From: Streptomyces sp. 840.1
GTDB lineage: Bacteria > Actinomycetota > Actinomycetes > Streptomycetales > Streptomycetaceae
Direction: 5' to 3'
Assembly: GCF_003751445.1 (NCBI RefSeq)
Contig: NZ_RJUU01000001.1
Coordinates: 2,485,001 to 2,549,000, forward strand
DNA length: 64,000 nucleotides
Under the pieces are notes generated by a model. That model saw nothing but the letters and a program-made list of their open reading frames with translations. It was not told the origin of the DNA and made no database searches. The translations under genes and the position numbers were made by a program. Positions 1 through 8,708 of this stretch are shown here, piece after piece. The first letter of the stretch is position 1. Every line of letters begins with the position of its first letter.

Positions 1-1049
1 TCAAGCTGCGGCTGGCCACCGTCGTCGGCGGCATGTCGATCGGCCGGCAGTCCGCGGCGCTGCGCGGCGGCTCCGAGGTCGTCGTCGCCACGCCGGGCCG
101 GCTGAAGGACCTGATCGAGCGCGGCGACTGCTCGCTGGACCGGGTCTCCATCACGGTCCTGGACGAGGCCGACCAGATGGCCGACATGGGCTTCATGCCG
201 CAGGTCACCGAGCTGCTGGACCAGGTGCAGCCGGAGGGCCAGCGGATGCTGTTCTCGGCCACCCTGGACCGCAACGTCGACCTGCTGGTGCGCCGCTACC
301 TGCACGACCCGGTCGTCCACTCGGTCGACCCGGCCGCCGGCGCGGTCACGACGATGGAGCACCACGTGCTCTACGTCCACGGCGCCGACAAGTACGCCAC
401 CACGACGGAGATCGCCGCCCGCGACGGCCGCGTGATCATGTTCCTGGACACCAAGCACGCCGTGGACAAGCTCACCGACCACCTGCTCAACAGCGGGGTC
501 CGGGCGGCGGCGCTGCACGGCGGGAAGTCGCAGCCGCAGCGCACCCGCACCCTGACCCGGTTCAAGACCGGGCACGTCACGGTGCTGGTCGCCACCAACG
601 TCGCGGCGCGCGGCATCCACGTCGACAACCTCGACCTGGTCGTCAACGTCGACCCGCCGAGCGACCACAAGGACTACCTGCACCGAGGCGGCCGTACCGC
701 CCGCGCCGGGGAGTCCGGCAGTGTCGTCACGCTGGTGCTGCCCAACCAGCGCCGCGAGATGACCCGCCTGATGGCCGACGCCGGGATCACCCCGCAGATC
801 GCCCAGGTCCGCTCCGGAGAGGCCGAGCTCAGCCGGATCACCGGTGCTCAGGCGCCCTCGGGCGTGCCCGTCGTCATCACCTCGCCGGTGTCGGAGCGCC
901 CCAAGGGCGGCTCCTCCTCGCGCGGCCGGCGCAGCCGTCCGGCCCAGGCCCGGCGCACCTCGTCGTCCTCCTCGGCGTCGGTCTCCTCGGCCTCCTCGCC
1001 GCGGGGCGGCGGCGCTCAGCGCCGGGCCTCCGGCAACCGCGCCGCCTGA
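1..1049 (+). CDS. DEAD-box ATP-dependent RNA helicase (5' truncated by window edge)
   Basis: The reading frame is open from base 3, so the start lies left of the window. Visible motifs are DEAD (LDEADQMADMG), SAT, the domain-2 motif V region ARGIHVDNLD and motif VI HRGGRTARAG. The nucleotide-binding Walker A and Q motifs would lie upstream. The C-terminal 60 residues are a low-complexity Ser/Arg/Ala tail, usual for actinobacterial cold-shock type helicases. It unwinds structured RNA in the cytoplasm using ATP. The Gly in HRGGR replaces the usual Ile of HRIGR. The family call is secure; the specific role (cold adaptation, ribosome assembly) is inference. Confidence 0.95.
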   Translation, partial: KLRLATVVGGMSIGRQSAALRGGSEVVVATPGRLKDLIERGDCSLDRVSITVLDEADQMADMGFMPQVTELLDQVQPEGQRMLFSATLDRNVDLLVRRYLHDPVVHSVDPAAGAVTTMEHHVLYVHGADKYATTTEIAARDGRVIMFLDTKHAVDKLTDHLLNSGVRAAALHGGKSQPQRTRTLTRFKTGHVTVLVATNVAARGIHVDNLDLVVNVDPPSDHKDYLHRGGRTARAGESGSVVTLVLPNQRREMTRLMADAGITPQIAQVRSGEAELSRITGAQAPSGVPVVITSPVSERPKGGSSSRGRRSRPAQARRTSSSSSASVSSASSPRGGGAQRRASGNRAA

Positions 1050-1100
1050 CCGATACCCGCGTTCCCGTCCGGTTCCGCTCCCCGACCCCGTTGAGGCACT

Positions 1101-1412
1101 ATGCGCTGCGTCATCGCCCGCTTCCCCTTCGACCTCTTCAAGCATGAGGTCGAGGCATCGATGAAGGGCATCAAGCCCGAACCCGTCACCGGGGACTCGG
1201 TGATCATCAGCCGTCGTGTCTACCCGGTCAAGCAGGTGGGCGAGGTCATCACCCGCCAGGACCGGCGCGACTTCACCGCCGGTGAGGTGACCAGGGCGCT
1301 GGGGCGCCTCGGCTTCACCTGCCGGTCCGTGCCGGCGCCCGCCGCTCCGGTGGAGCTCAGCCCCATGGAGGCCGCTTCGGCGGCGCTGGGCACCCCCGGA
1401 CAGGACGCCTGA
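1101..1412 (+). CDS. Small conserved actinobacterial protein, function unknown
   Basis: A 103-residue basic protein starts at ATG 1101, 51 bases after the helicase stop and in the same direction, so it may be co-transcribed. The N-terminal half (RFPFDLFKHEVEASMKGI) is predicted mostly helical; the C-terminal 25 residues are Ala/Pro-rich and probably disordered. There is no signal peptide or membrane segment and no enzyme motif. Codon use matches its neighbours. A role linked to RNA metabolism is suggested only by position next to the helicase. Confidence 0.75.
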   Translation: MRCVIARFPFDLFKHEVEASMKGIKPEPVTGDSVIISRRVYPVKQVGEVITRQDRRDFTAGEVTRALGRLGFTCRSVPAPAAPVELSPMEAASAALGTPGQDA

Positions 1413-1439
1413 ACCACACCGCACAGCTGAGTCACCGCA

Positions 1440-1481
1440 CGCCGGGGCCCGGTTCCCTCCCGGGGGAGCCGGGCCCCGGCG
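1440..1481. terminator. Hairpin terminator between convergent genes
   Basis: A perfect 13-bp inverted repeat (arms 1440-1452 and 1469-1481, core GGGCCC) with a 16-nt loop lies between the small protein on the plus strand and crcB on the minus strand. It probably ends transcription from both sides. Confidence 0.75.
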
Positions 1482-1501
1482 CGTCGTGGGCGGTGCGGCG
1501 G

Positions 1502-1876
1502 TCAGCCCCAGAGCGCTTCGGCGAGCGCGACGCCGGCGAAGACCGCGCCGAGACCCGCCACCACGCTCGCGACCACGTTGGCCGCCGCGTAGAACCGCGC
1601 GCCGTCCTCGGCCAGCCGCAGCGTCTCGTAGCTGAAGGTGGAGTAGGTGCTCAGGGCCCCGCAGAGCCCGGTGCCGAGCAGCAGCTGTACGTGGGACGAG
1701 GCGGCCCCCGCCGTCACCGCGCCGGTCAGCACCCCCAGCACCAGGCAGCCCGCCACGTTCACCGTGAACGTTCCCCAGGGGAAGACGGTGTCGTGCCGGG
1801 ACTGCACCGCCCGGTCGGTCAGGTAGCGCAGCGGGGCGCCGACGGCCGCGCCGGCGATCACCAGGAGCCAGTTCAC
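1502..1876 (-). CDS. crcB: Fluoride efflux channel CrcB/FluC, second paralogue
   Basis: This 124-residue protein has four predicted membrane helices and the family signatures: an N-terminal [13 protein letters not shown] segment, [14 protein letters not shown], and [15 protein letters not shown], which holds the Na-site and the Phe/Thr pore residues. FluC proteins are dual-topology dimers that export fluoride. The start is GTG 1876, overlapping the upstream DUF190 stop by four bases (GTGA), so translation is coupled. It is the last gene of a three-gene operon. Two different crcB genes in one operon suggests a heterodimer with fixed opposite topologies. Confidence 0.93.
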   Translation of the reverse strand: MNWLLVIAGAAVGAPLRYLTDRAVQSRHDTVFPWGTFTVNVAGCLVLGVLTGAVTAGAASSHVQLLLGTGLCGALSTYSTFSYETLRLAEDGARFYAAANVVASVVAGLGAVFAGVALAEALWG

Positions 1877-2223
1877 CGGGGCTCCTCCGGCTCGCCGCGC
1901 CGCACCAGCTCGCAGGCGTCCAGGACGACCGGGCTGTCGCCGGTCAGCTCCTCGATCAGCGGCAGGAACGCGCGCACCTTCTCCTCGGCGTCCACGATCA
2001 CCACCGCCACCGGCAGGTCCTCGCTCAGCGAGAGCAGCCGCTGGGTGTGGATCATCGAGGAGGCACCGAAGCCCTCGATGCCCCGGAACACGCTGGCGCC
2101 CGCCAGTCCCGCCGCGTGCGCCCGGTGCACGATCTCGGTGTAGACCGGCCGGTGGTGCCAGCTGTCGGACTCCCCGACCAGGACGGTCAGCCGCAGGGCA
2201 CGCTCGGTCCTCGATGTCGTCAT
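1873..2223 (-). CDS. DUF190 family protein in fluoride operon
   Basis: A 116-residue cytoplasmic protein starts at ATG 2223, overlapping the upstream crcB stop by four bases (ATGA). The DUF190 core is clear: [13 protein letters not shown], then [12 protein letters not shown] and a long beta segment [13 protein letters not shown]. The fold is PII-like (ferredoxin-like trimer). In many bacteria it is found beside crcB and may act as a regulator or sensor for the channel; that role is inference. A longer open frame runs upstream of ATG 2223 but lies inside crcB in another frame and is rejected. Confidence 0.88.
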   Translation of the reverse strand: MTTSRTERALRLTVLVGESDSWHHRPVYTEIVHRAHAAGLAGASVFRGIEGFGASSMIHTQRLLSLSEDLPVAVVIVDAEEKVRAFLPLIEELTGDSPVVLDACELVRRGEPEEPR

Positions 2224-2663
2224 GACTGCCTCCACGCCAGCACGCGGCGTGTCAGCCACACCGCGCTCCACACCGCCGCGAGGGCCGCGAGCAGTGTCAG
2301 TCCCAGATACGCCAGACCGCTGCGGGCCCGGCCGCCGTCGACGAGGCGCTGGATGTCCACGGCGTAGGTGGAGAAGGTCGTGAACCCGCCCAGCACCCCC
2401 GTACCGAAGAACGGCCGCACCAGGCGGTGGGCGGCCCAGACCTCGCTGATCACCACCATGAACACGCCGATCACCGCGCAGCCGATGACGTTGACCACGA
2501 GGGTCGTCCACGGGAATCCGTCGCCCGCCGTGGGCCAGAGCAGTGACGCCCCGTAGCGGGCGCACGCGCCGGCGGCGCCGCCGAGCGCGACCACGGCGAC
2601 GACCGGGGCCTGCGGGTTCAGGGGTCCGGTGGGCGGGGTGGTTCCGGTGGGTCTGGTGGGCAC
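2220..2663 (-). CDS. crcB: Fluoride efflux channel CrcB/FluC, first paralogue
   Basis: A 147-residue protein with four membrane helices. Family motifs: [13 protein letters not shown] (N-terminal helix), [12 protein letters not shown] and [15 protein letters not shown]. The start is GTG 2663, with AGGAG five bases upstream. The open frame continues much further upstream but that part is shadow of the amidase region. The first 20 residues are Pro/Thr-rich and likely cytoplasmic. It heads the crcB-DUF190-crcB operon. No fluoride riboswitch consensus was recognisable in the leader. Confidence 0.93.
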   Translation of the reverse strand: MPTRPTGTTPPTGPLNPQAPVVAVVALGGAAGACARYGASLLWPTAGDGFPWTTLVVNVIGCAVIGVFMVVISEVWAAHRLVRPFFGTGVLGGFTTFSTYAVDIQRLVDGGRARSGLAYLGLTLLAALAAVWSAVWLTRRVLAWRQS

Positions 2664-2904
2664 GCTTCTCCTACCTGCCGGGGCACCCGCCGGACGCGGG
2701 CGCGCTCGTACGCAAGTAGGGACCGTTGGCGGCCGCTGTCCGCGGCCGCGGTTCGGGTACGGCGGGCCCCACCGCCGCGCGGCGGCCGTCTCCGGCGCCG
2801 CTCGCCCCCAGAATATCGTGGGGCCCCCGCGGGGGCGTGCCGGGCGGTTCACCCGATCGGCCACCGCATCTGCGGACGTGACCGGCAGGCCGCAGGGTGG
2901 TCCC

Positions 2905-3648
2905 ATGTGGCCCCGTCGAGTCGCGCTGGGCGCCGCGGTCCTCCCGCTCACCCTGCTGGTGCTGCGGGACGCCCCGGTGCGGTTCGCGCTGCCCATGCCG
3001 GCCGCCGCCGCCCACGAGCGGCCGCGCCCGGTGCCGCACGGCGTGCCGCAGCCCGCGATAGTCAGCCGGGCTGCCTGGCACGCCGACGAGCACTTGGTCA
3101 GGGAGCCCGCGGTCTACACGGGCGCGGTGCGGGCGGTCTTCATCCACCACACCGGGGAGTCCAACGACTACGACTGCGCGGACGTGCCCCGGATGCTGCG
3201 CGCGGTGGAGGAGTCCCACATCAAGGGCAACGGCTGGGACGACATCGGCTACAACTTCCTCGTCGACCGGTGCGGGACGATCTACGAGGGCCGGGCGGGC
3301 GGCGTCCGGCGTTCGGTGCGCGGCGCGCACACCACGGGCTTCAACGCCGACAGCGTGGGCATAGCGGTGCTGGGCAACTACGGCCGGGGGGCCACGGTGC
3401 CGCCGGTCCTGATGCGGGCGCTGGCGAAGGTGGCCGCGTGGAAGCTGCTGCCGGGCATCGATCCGCGCGGCAAGGTCCGGCTGGTCTCGACGAACGACGC
3501 GAGCCGGTTCCCCAAGGGCACGGCCGCCGTGCTGAACGTCATATCCGGCCACCGCGACGCGTACCAGACCACCTGTCCGGGCGAGGCGCTGTACGCCGAG
3601 CTGCCCGCGATCCGGGCGGCGACGGCGGCCCTGCGCAGGACGCGGTGA
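2905..3648 (+). CDS. Secreted peptidoglycan recognition protein / N-acetylmuramoyl-L-alanine amidase
   Basis: This 247-residue protein begins with a basic-hydrophobic signal (residues 1-36, ending in AAAAHE). The amidase_2/PGRP domain fills residues 50-240. Zinc ligands are the His pair in FIHHTG (about residues 81-82), His216 in ISGHRDAY and Cys224 in TTCPG; Tyr116 in DIGYNF is the usual catalytic Tyr. It would cleave the amide bond between muramic acid and the stem peptide in the wall. ATG 2905 was chosen because it is followed at once by the signal peptide; the longer frame from 2629 has non-coding character. It is divergent from crcB. Confidence 0.93.
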   Translation: MWPRRVALGAAVLPLTLLVLRDAPVRFALPMPAAAAHERPRPVPHGVPQPAIVSRAAWHADEHLVREPAVYTGAVRAVFIHHTGESNDYDCADVPRMLRAVEESHIKGNGWDDIGYNFLVDRCGTIYEGRAGGVRRSVRGAHTTGFNADSVGIAVLGNYGRGATVPPVLMRALAKVAAWKLLPGIDPRGKVRLVSTNDASRFPKGTAAVLNVISGHRDAYQTTCPGEALYAELPAIRAATAALRRTR

Positions 3649-3731
3649 AACGGCGGGACCACACCGTGGCGCCTCATTGCGCTAGTACATATTCATTTTC
3701 TGTCTAGTTCGAACCGGGTTATGGTTCCGGC

Positions 3732-4343
3732 ATGTCTGCCACACCTCCGCACCCCGTGACCCTGACCGGCCGCCACGTACGCCTGGAGCCGCTGTCCCCG
3801 GACCACCTCGACGGCCTCTTCGCCTCGGGCGGCGGTGACGAGGAGGTCTGGCGCTGGCAGGGCGGACCGGCCCCGCGCACCCGGGAGGAGCTCGGCGAGA
3901 AGATGGCGGACCTGCTCGCGGACGCGCGGCGGGGCGCGTGTGTCCCGTTCGCCGTCATCGACCTCGCCGGCGGCCGGGCCATCGGCTGGACCACGTACAT
4001 GGACATCGACGTGGCCGACGAGCGCCTGGAGATCGGCTGGACCTGGTACGGCCGCGCGTACTGGCGCTCGGCCGTCAACACCGAGACCAAGCTGCTCCTG
4101 CTCACCCACGCCTTCGAGGAACTCGGCATGGGGCGGGTTCAGTTGAAGACCGATCACCTCAACGAGCGGTCCCAGGCGGCGATCGCACGCCTCGGTGCCC
4201 GGCGCGAAGGGGTGCTGCGGCGCCACCGCCGCCGCCCGGACGGCAGCTGGCGCGACACCGTGTACTTCTCGCTGCTCGCCGACGAGTGGCCGCAGGCGAA
4301 GGCGGGGCTCAGGGCCCGGCTCGACGCCGGGTCCGCCGCCTGA
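3732..4343 (+). CDS. GNAT family acetyltransferase, RimJ/RimL type
   Basis: A 203-residue single-domain GNAT protein: LTGRHVRLEPLSPDHL at the N-terminus, central EIGWTWYGRAYWRSAVN, and a C-terminal LGARREGVLRRH, all typical of the acetyltransferase_3 subgroup that modifies N-terminal or small amine substrates with acetyl-CoA. The substrate cannot be told from sequence. ATG 3732 follows TATGGT by six bases with no Shine-Dalgarno, consistent with a leaderless transcript. It is a single gene between the amidase and the MMPL exporter. Confidence 0.9.
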   Translation: MSATPPHPVTLTGRHVRLEPLSPDHLDGLFASGGGDEEVWRWQGGPAPRTREELGEKMADLLADARRGACVPFAVIDLAGGRAIGWTTYMDIDVADERLEIGWTWYGRAYWRSAVNTETKLLLLTHAFEELGMGRVQLKTDHLNERSQAAIARLGARREGVLRRHRRRPDGSWRDTVYFSLLADEWPQAKAGLRARLDAGSAA

Positions 4344-4392
4344 CTCCGAGGTCGCGCACCGGCCGGGTACGGGGGAAGGCCCCCGGGGCCTT

Positions 4393-4410
4393 GTCCACCG
4401 GTCGGTGGAC
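4393..4410. promoter_or_regulatory. Palindromic operator candidate upstream of MMPL exporter
   Basis: GTCCACCG-GT-CGGTGGAC is a perfect palindrome with 8-bp arms, 60 bases upstream of the MMPL start. Size and symmetry suit a TetR-type repressor, but none is adjacent. It could also be a hairpin ending the GNAT transcript. Confidence 0.4.
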
Positions 4411-4469
4411 ACCGGGTTCCACCGGGCGGGGCTGCCGGGCGAGGGGCCTCGCGGACGAGCATTTACCGC

Positions 4470-6683
4470 ATGAGAATACGACCCGTACGCATGGCCCGCT
4501 GGAGTGCGCGGCACCCGTGGAAAGCGATCGTCGGCTGGTTCCTCTTCGTGCTGCTGTGCCTCGGCGCGGGCATCACGGCAGGCAACAACCCGGCCACCAC
4601 CGAGGACTTCTGGGTCGGTGAGGCCGGCCAGGCCGAGTCGATGGCCACCGACGCCGGCCTCCAGCGCAGGCCCACCGAGCACATCCTGATCCGGTCCGCC
4701 TCCGGCCCCCTGGACAGCGCGGAGGCCACCGCCGCCGCCCATGACGTCACCGCCAGGATGAGCGCGCTCGCGGAGGTCCAGGAGGTCGCTCCGCCGGTCC
4801 GCTCGAAGGACGGCACCGCACTGCGGGTGACCGTGGTGATGAAGGGCGCCGAGCTCGACGGCAAGAAGAACGTCGTCCCGCTCCTCGACGCGACCGGGAA
4901 GGCGGCCGACGCCCACCCGGGGCTGATCGTGGAGGAGACCGGGTCGCCTGCCATCTCCAAGGGCGTCAACGACCAGCGCGGCAAGGATCTCGCGCTCTCC
5001 GAGCGCCTCACCCTGCCGGTCACGCTCGTCATCCTGCTGATCGTGTTCGGCTCCGCCGTGATGGCCGGGGTGCCGCTGCTGCTGGCGCTCTCCTCGATCG
5101 CCGCCACGATGGGCCTGGCCATGCTGGCCTCGCACCTGATGCCCGACCCGGGCGTCGGCACCAACATGATCCTGCTCATCGGACTCGCGGTCGGCGTCGA
5201 CTACACGCTCTTCTACCTCAAGCGCGAACGCGAGGAGCGGGCCCGCGCCAAGGGCCGGCTCGGCCCGGAGGCCTTGGTGGAGCTGGCCGCGGCGACGGCG
5301 GGCCGTGCCGTGGTGGTCTCCGGCCTCGCGGTGATCGTCTCCACCGCCACCCTGTACCTCGCCACGGACGTCATCTTCTCCTCACTGGCGACCGGCACCA
5401 TCCTGGTCGTCGCCGTCGCCGTGATCAGCTCGCTCACCGTGCTGCCCGCCCTGCTCGTCAAGCTCGGCCACCGCGCCGAACGGCGTGCCGCCAAGAAGGC
5501 CGCCCGGCGGGCCGAGCGCGGCACACCCGCCGTGACGAAGAGCGCGAAGCCCGAGAACGGCCGGGTGTTCGGCGCCCTCCTGCGCCCCGCCCGGAAGCAC
5601 CCGGCGATCACCCTGTGCGTGTCCGTGCTCGTGATGCTCGCCGTGGCCGCGCCCGCGCTGGGGCTGAAGCTCATCGACCCGGGCAAGGACACCTTCTCCC
5701 GCGACATCCCGGCCATGCAGGTCTACGACCGGCTCACCGCCGAGTTCCCCGAACTCCTGGTCAAGCACGAGGTGGTGACCCGCTCCGCCCCCGGCCGGGC
5801 CCCCGAGGTCAGGCAGGCCCTGACGGAGCTCGGGCGCCGGGCCCAGACGGACCCGCTCTTCGCGCGGAACGCCGCGCCGGTGCTGCGGACCTCCGGTGAC
5901 GGGCGGATCAGCGTGCTGGAACTGGGCGTGCCGCACCCGGCTCCCTCCGACGAGGCGATCGCGTCCCTCGACCACCTCCGTGACCAGTACATCCCGTCCA
6001 CCGTCGGCAAGTTGGCCGGCGCGGACACCGCGGTGAGCGGTGACGTGGCCCGGGGCCAGGACTATGTGCACCACGAGCGGAACAAGCTGCCGCTCGTCAT
6101 CGGCTTCCTCCTGCTGCTGACCTTCGTGGCCACGGCGGTCGCCTTCCGCTCGGCGGTCGTCGGTCTGATCGGCGTCGTACTGAACCTGCTGTCGGCGGCG
6201 GCCGCGCTCGGCGCGCTCGTGCTGGTCTTCCAGGGCACCTGGGCGGAGAGCCTGCTGGACTTCGACTCCCTCGGCGCGATCGCCTCCAGGGTGCCGCTCT
6301 TCCTCTTCGTGATCCTCTTCGGACTGTCGATGGACTACCAGGTCTTCGTCGTCAGCCGGATCAAGGAGGCCATGGAGCACGGGATGTCGGCCCGCGAGGC
6401 GGTGCTCGACGGCATCGAGCGGTCCGCGAAGGTGGTCACGAGCGCGGCGCTGGTCATGGTCACGGTGTTCGCCGCCTTCGTCTTCCTGCACCTCACCGAG
6501 ATGAAGCAGATGGGCTTCTGCCTCGCGGTGGCGGTACTGCTGGACGCCGTCATCATCCGGATGATGATCCTGCCCTCCGCACTGCTGCTCCTGGGCGAGC
6601 GCGCCTGGCGCCCGCTGCGCCCTTCACGGCGGCGTGCGCGGAGCACCGAACCTGCCGCTCCCGCTCTCCCGCACGTAATCTGA
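4470..6683 (+). CDS. MMPL-family RND transporter
   Basis: This 737-residue polytopic protein has two MMPL repeats. Each has one N-terminal helix (KAIVGWFLFVLLCLG; HPAITLCVSVLVML), a large extracytoplasmic loop, and five further helices. The diagnostic GVDYTLFYLKRERE (about residue 247) and its copy SMDYQVFVVSRIKEA (about 620) carry the Asp-Tyr pairs that relay protons in MmpL3-like pumps. It is expected to export a lipid or hydrophobic molecule. Length suits the shorter MMPL class. The next gene pair is a two-component system starting five bases later, so drug or envelope stress control is possible but unproven. Confidence 0.93.
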   Translation: MRIRPVRMARWSARHPWKAIVGWFLFVLLCLGAGITAGNNPATTEDFWVGEAGQAESMATDAGLQRRPTEHILIRSASGPLDSAEATAAAHDVTARMSALAEVQEVAPPVRSKDGTALRVTVVMKGAELDGKKNVVPLLDATGKAADAHPGLIVEETGSPAISKGVNDQRGKDLALSERLTLPVTLVILLIVFGSAVMAGVPLLLALSSIAATMGLAMLASHLMPDPGVGTNMILLIGLAVGVDYTLFYLKREREERARAKGRLGPEALVELAAATAGRAVVVSGLAVIVSTATLYLATDVIFSSLATGTILVVAVAVISSLTVLPALLVKLGHRAERRAAKKAARRAERGTPAVTKSAKPENGRVFGALLRPARKHPAITLCVSVLVMLAVAAPALGLKLIDPGKDTFSRDIPAMQVYDRLTAEFPELLVKHEVVTRSAPGRAPEVRQALTELGRRAQTDPLFARNAAPVLRTSGDGRISVLELGVPHPAPSDEAIASLDHLRDQYIPSTVGKLAGADTAVSGDVARGQDYVHHERNKLPLVIGFLLLLTFVATAVAFRSAVVGLIGVVLNLLSAAAALGALVLVFQGTWAESLLDFDSLGAIASRVPLFLFVILFGLSMDYQVFVVSRIKEAMEHGMSAREAVLDGIERSAKVVTSAALVMVTVFAAFVFLHLTEMKQMGFCLAVAVLLDAVIIRMMILPSALLLLGERAWRPLRPSRRRARSTEPAAPALPHVI

Positions 6684-6688
6684 CGGCC
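6676..6688 (+). promoter_or_regulatory. -10 box and leaderless start of the histidine kinase gene
   Basis: TAATCT (6676-6681) lies seven bases before the kinase ATG at 6689, inside the last codons of the MMPL gene. There is no ribosome site. This arrangement suggests transcription starting at or next to the ATG. Confidence 0.45.
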
Positions 6689-7948
6689 ATGCTTCAACGG
6701 CCGCAGCGCGACGATCCGGTCTGGATCTGGGTGCTCCACGGGTGGGAGGCGCTCTCCTGGGCGCTGGCCGCCCTGGTCACCCTGATCACCCTGCTGGGGG
6801 GCACGTCCCCGGGACGCAAGCTCGGACTGCTCGCGCTGATGGCCGTGCTCGCCCTCTGCTACGCCCTGGTGCGGCTGCGGCCCGGCAACCCGGGCTTGAG
6901 CCCGTACGGATATCTCGGCGTGCTCGCAGTCGTGCTGGGCGGTGTCTCGTACCTCGGGGACGGCTTCGGGGTGTTCTACGCCGTGATGCTGACCCAGTTC
7001 ATCGTCTTCGCGGACAGCCCGAGGGGCGCGATCCTGGCCACCGGGCTCGGCGCCCTGGCGATCACGGTCGGCGGCAGCCTGCGGGAGGGCGGGCGGGCCG
7101 AGGTGTTCCTCAGCAACTCGGCCTCCTCCCTCGGTGTCTGGGCCGTCGCCGTCGTGATGGCGGTGCTGACTCCCCGGGCGCTCGCCCGGCGCGACGAACG
7201 GGCCGCACTGCGTGCCGAGTTGCGGAGCACGCAGGTCGAACTAGCCGAGGTGTACCAGCGGCAGGGCGCCGCGGAGGAACGCGAACGGCTCGCCCGGGAG
7301 ATCCACGACACCCTCGCCCAGGGCTTCGCCTCCATCATCGTGCTGGCGGAGGCGGCCAGGTCCCAGCTGTCGGTGGACACCGAACGCAGCGCCCAGCAGC
7401 TCCAGTCCATCGAGCAGACGGCCCGGGAGAACCTGGCCGAGGCCCGGGTCCTGGTCGGCGCCGCCCCCAGCAGCGGGGTGGCCGCCGGCTCGGTCGCCAC
7501 GACGCTCCGGCGCACCCTGGACCGCTTCACCGAGGACACCGGCCTCACGGTCACGGCGGAGCTGGCCGACATCGAGTGCGACCAGCCGACCCGGATCGCG
7601 CTGCTGCGGTGCACCCAGGAGTCGCTGGCCAACATACGCAAGCACGCCGCCGCCTCCACCGTGGGCGTCGTCCTGGCCCGGCAGCCCGAAGGCGCGGAAC
7701 TGGAGATCACCGACGACGGGCGCGGGTTCGTCGTCGAGGACTCCCACGGCTTCGGGCTGGACGGCATGCGACGGCGCCTCGCGGAGTTCGGCGGCGGCCT
7801 CACCGTCACCAGCTCGGTCGGGGACGGCACCCGCATCCTCGCCACGATCCCGCTGAGCACACCGCCCCCGCCGGGCATCACAACCCCGCTGAGCCAGGGC
7901 CCGCCGAGCCACGAACCCTCTGAACGACAGGCCCCAGGTGTGACATGA
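6689..7948 (+). CDS. Sensor histidine kinase, NarL/DesK class
   Basis: A 419-residue kinase. Residues 15-165 hold five or six membrane helices with little extracytoplasmic sequence, so it probably senses the membrane itself. A coiled linker (175-200) leads to the HisKA_3 dimerisation box REIHDTLAQG, with phospho-His206. The ATPase domain has an N box (ESLANIRKHA), DDGRGF and GLDGMRRRL. The C-terminal 40 residues are a Pro-rich tail. It overlaps the response regulator gene by four bases (ATGA), so they are a cognate pair. It may control the MMPL gene upstream, by proximity only. Confidence 0.94.
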   Translation: MLQRPQRDDPVWIWVLHGWEALSWALAALVTLITLLGGTSPGRKLGLLALMAVLALCYALVRLRPGNPGLSPYGYLGVLAVVLGGVSYLGDGFGVFYAVMLTQFIVFADSPRGAILATGLGALAITVGGSLREGGRAEVFLSNSASSLGVWAVAVVMAVLTPRALARRDERAALRAELRSTQVELAEVYQRQGAAEERERLAREIHDTLAQGFASIIVLAEAARSQLSVDTERSAQQLQSIEQTARENLAEARVLVGAAPSSGVAAGSVATTLRRTLDRFTEDTGLTVTAELADIECDQPTRIALLRCTQESLANIRKHAAASTVGVVLARQPEGAELEITDDGRGFVVEDSHGFGLDGMRRRLAEFGGGLTVTSSVGDGTRILATIPLSTPPPPGITTPLSQGPPSHEPSERQAPGVT

Positions 7949-8601
7949 CATCAGACCACGCGGCAGCCGCCGCCCCGCTGCGCATCATCCTGGCCGACGA
8001 CCACACCGTGATGCGCGCCGGTCTGGTCGCCCTGCTGGGCTCCGAGCCCACCGTCGAGATCGTCGGTGAGGCGGGCGACGGCCGGGAGGCGGTCGGCCTC
8101 GTCGAGCGGCTCCGGCCGGACGTGGCCCTGCTCGACCTGCGCATGCCGGTCCTGGATGGGGTGGGCGCGACCACGGAGATCGTCGCGGGCCCCACGTCCA
8201 CCCGCGTCCTGATCCTCACCACGTACGAGACCGACGCGGACATCGAGCGCGGTGTGGAGGCGGGCGCCACCGGCTACCTGCTCAAGGACGCCACCCGGGA
8301 ACAGCTCGTCGACGCCATCCACGCGGCCTCCCGGGGCGAGACGGTGCTGGCACCCCGGGTCGCCCAGCGGCTGGTGGCCAGGATGCGCCGGCCGGTGCCG
8401 GTCACGCTGACCGCCCGTGAGGCCGAGGTGCTGGACGCGGTGGCCGACGGGCTGTCCAACGGGGAGATCGGCCGGCGGCTGTTCATCGGTGAGGCGACGG
8501 TGAAGACCCATCTGCTGCGGATCTTCGCCAAGCTCGACGTCAACGACCGTACGCGCGCGGTCGTTGTCGCGATGAACGGCGGTCTGCTGCAACGCCGTTA
8601 G
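7945..8601 (+). CDS. Response regulator, NarL/LuxR class
   Basis: The 218-residue protein has a receiver domain (residues 12-130: DDH at 18-20, phospho-Asp64 in LLDLRMP, and GYLLKDA with the conserved Lys) and a LuxR-type helix-turn-helix at 150-210 (LTAREAEVLDAVADG, GEATVKTHLLRIF). It is translationally coupled to the kinase gene. Target genes are not evident from the sequence. Confidence 0.95.
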   Translation: MTSDHAAAAAPLRIILADDHTVMRAGLVALLGSEPTVEIVGEAGDGREAVGLVERLRPDVALLDLRMPVLDGVGATTEIVAGPTSTRVLILTTYETDADIERGVEAGATGYLLKDATREQLVDAIHAASRGETVLAPRVAQRLVARMRRPVPVTLTAREAEVLDAVADGLSNGEIGRRLFIGEATVKTHLLRIFAKLDVNDRTRAVVVAMNGGLLQRR

Positions 8602-8646
8602 GGCCCCCGACCACATCGCGCCGGGACGGGCGGAAGGTTCCCGCAC

Positions 8647-8689
8647 TTGTCGTTTATCGATATGCCCCTCTACAGTGGGCATATCGATA
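8647..8689 (+). promoter_or_regulatory. Promoter embedded in a 13-bp perfect inverted repeat
   Basis: Arms TATCGATATGCCC (8655-8667) and GGGCATATCGATA (8677-8689) are perfect inverted copies separated by nine bases. A -35-like TTGTCG (8647-8652) and a -10-like TACAGT (8671-8676) sit around and between the arms with 18-bp spacing. A bound dimer would cover the -10 box, so it is a likely operator, most simply for the XRE regulator encoded in the same operon. Confidence 0.65.
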
Positions 8690-8708
8690 TTCGATGGATG
8701 GGGATGCG

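Noticed and set aside
2664..2904. Fluoride riboswitch before the crcB operon
   Set aside because: I looked for the GGNGATGG...CTGATG consensus on the minus strand and did not find it.
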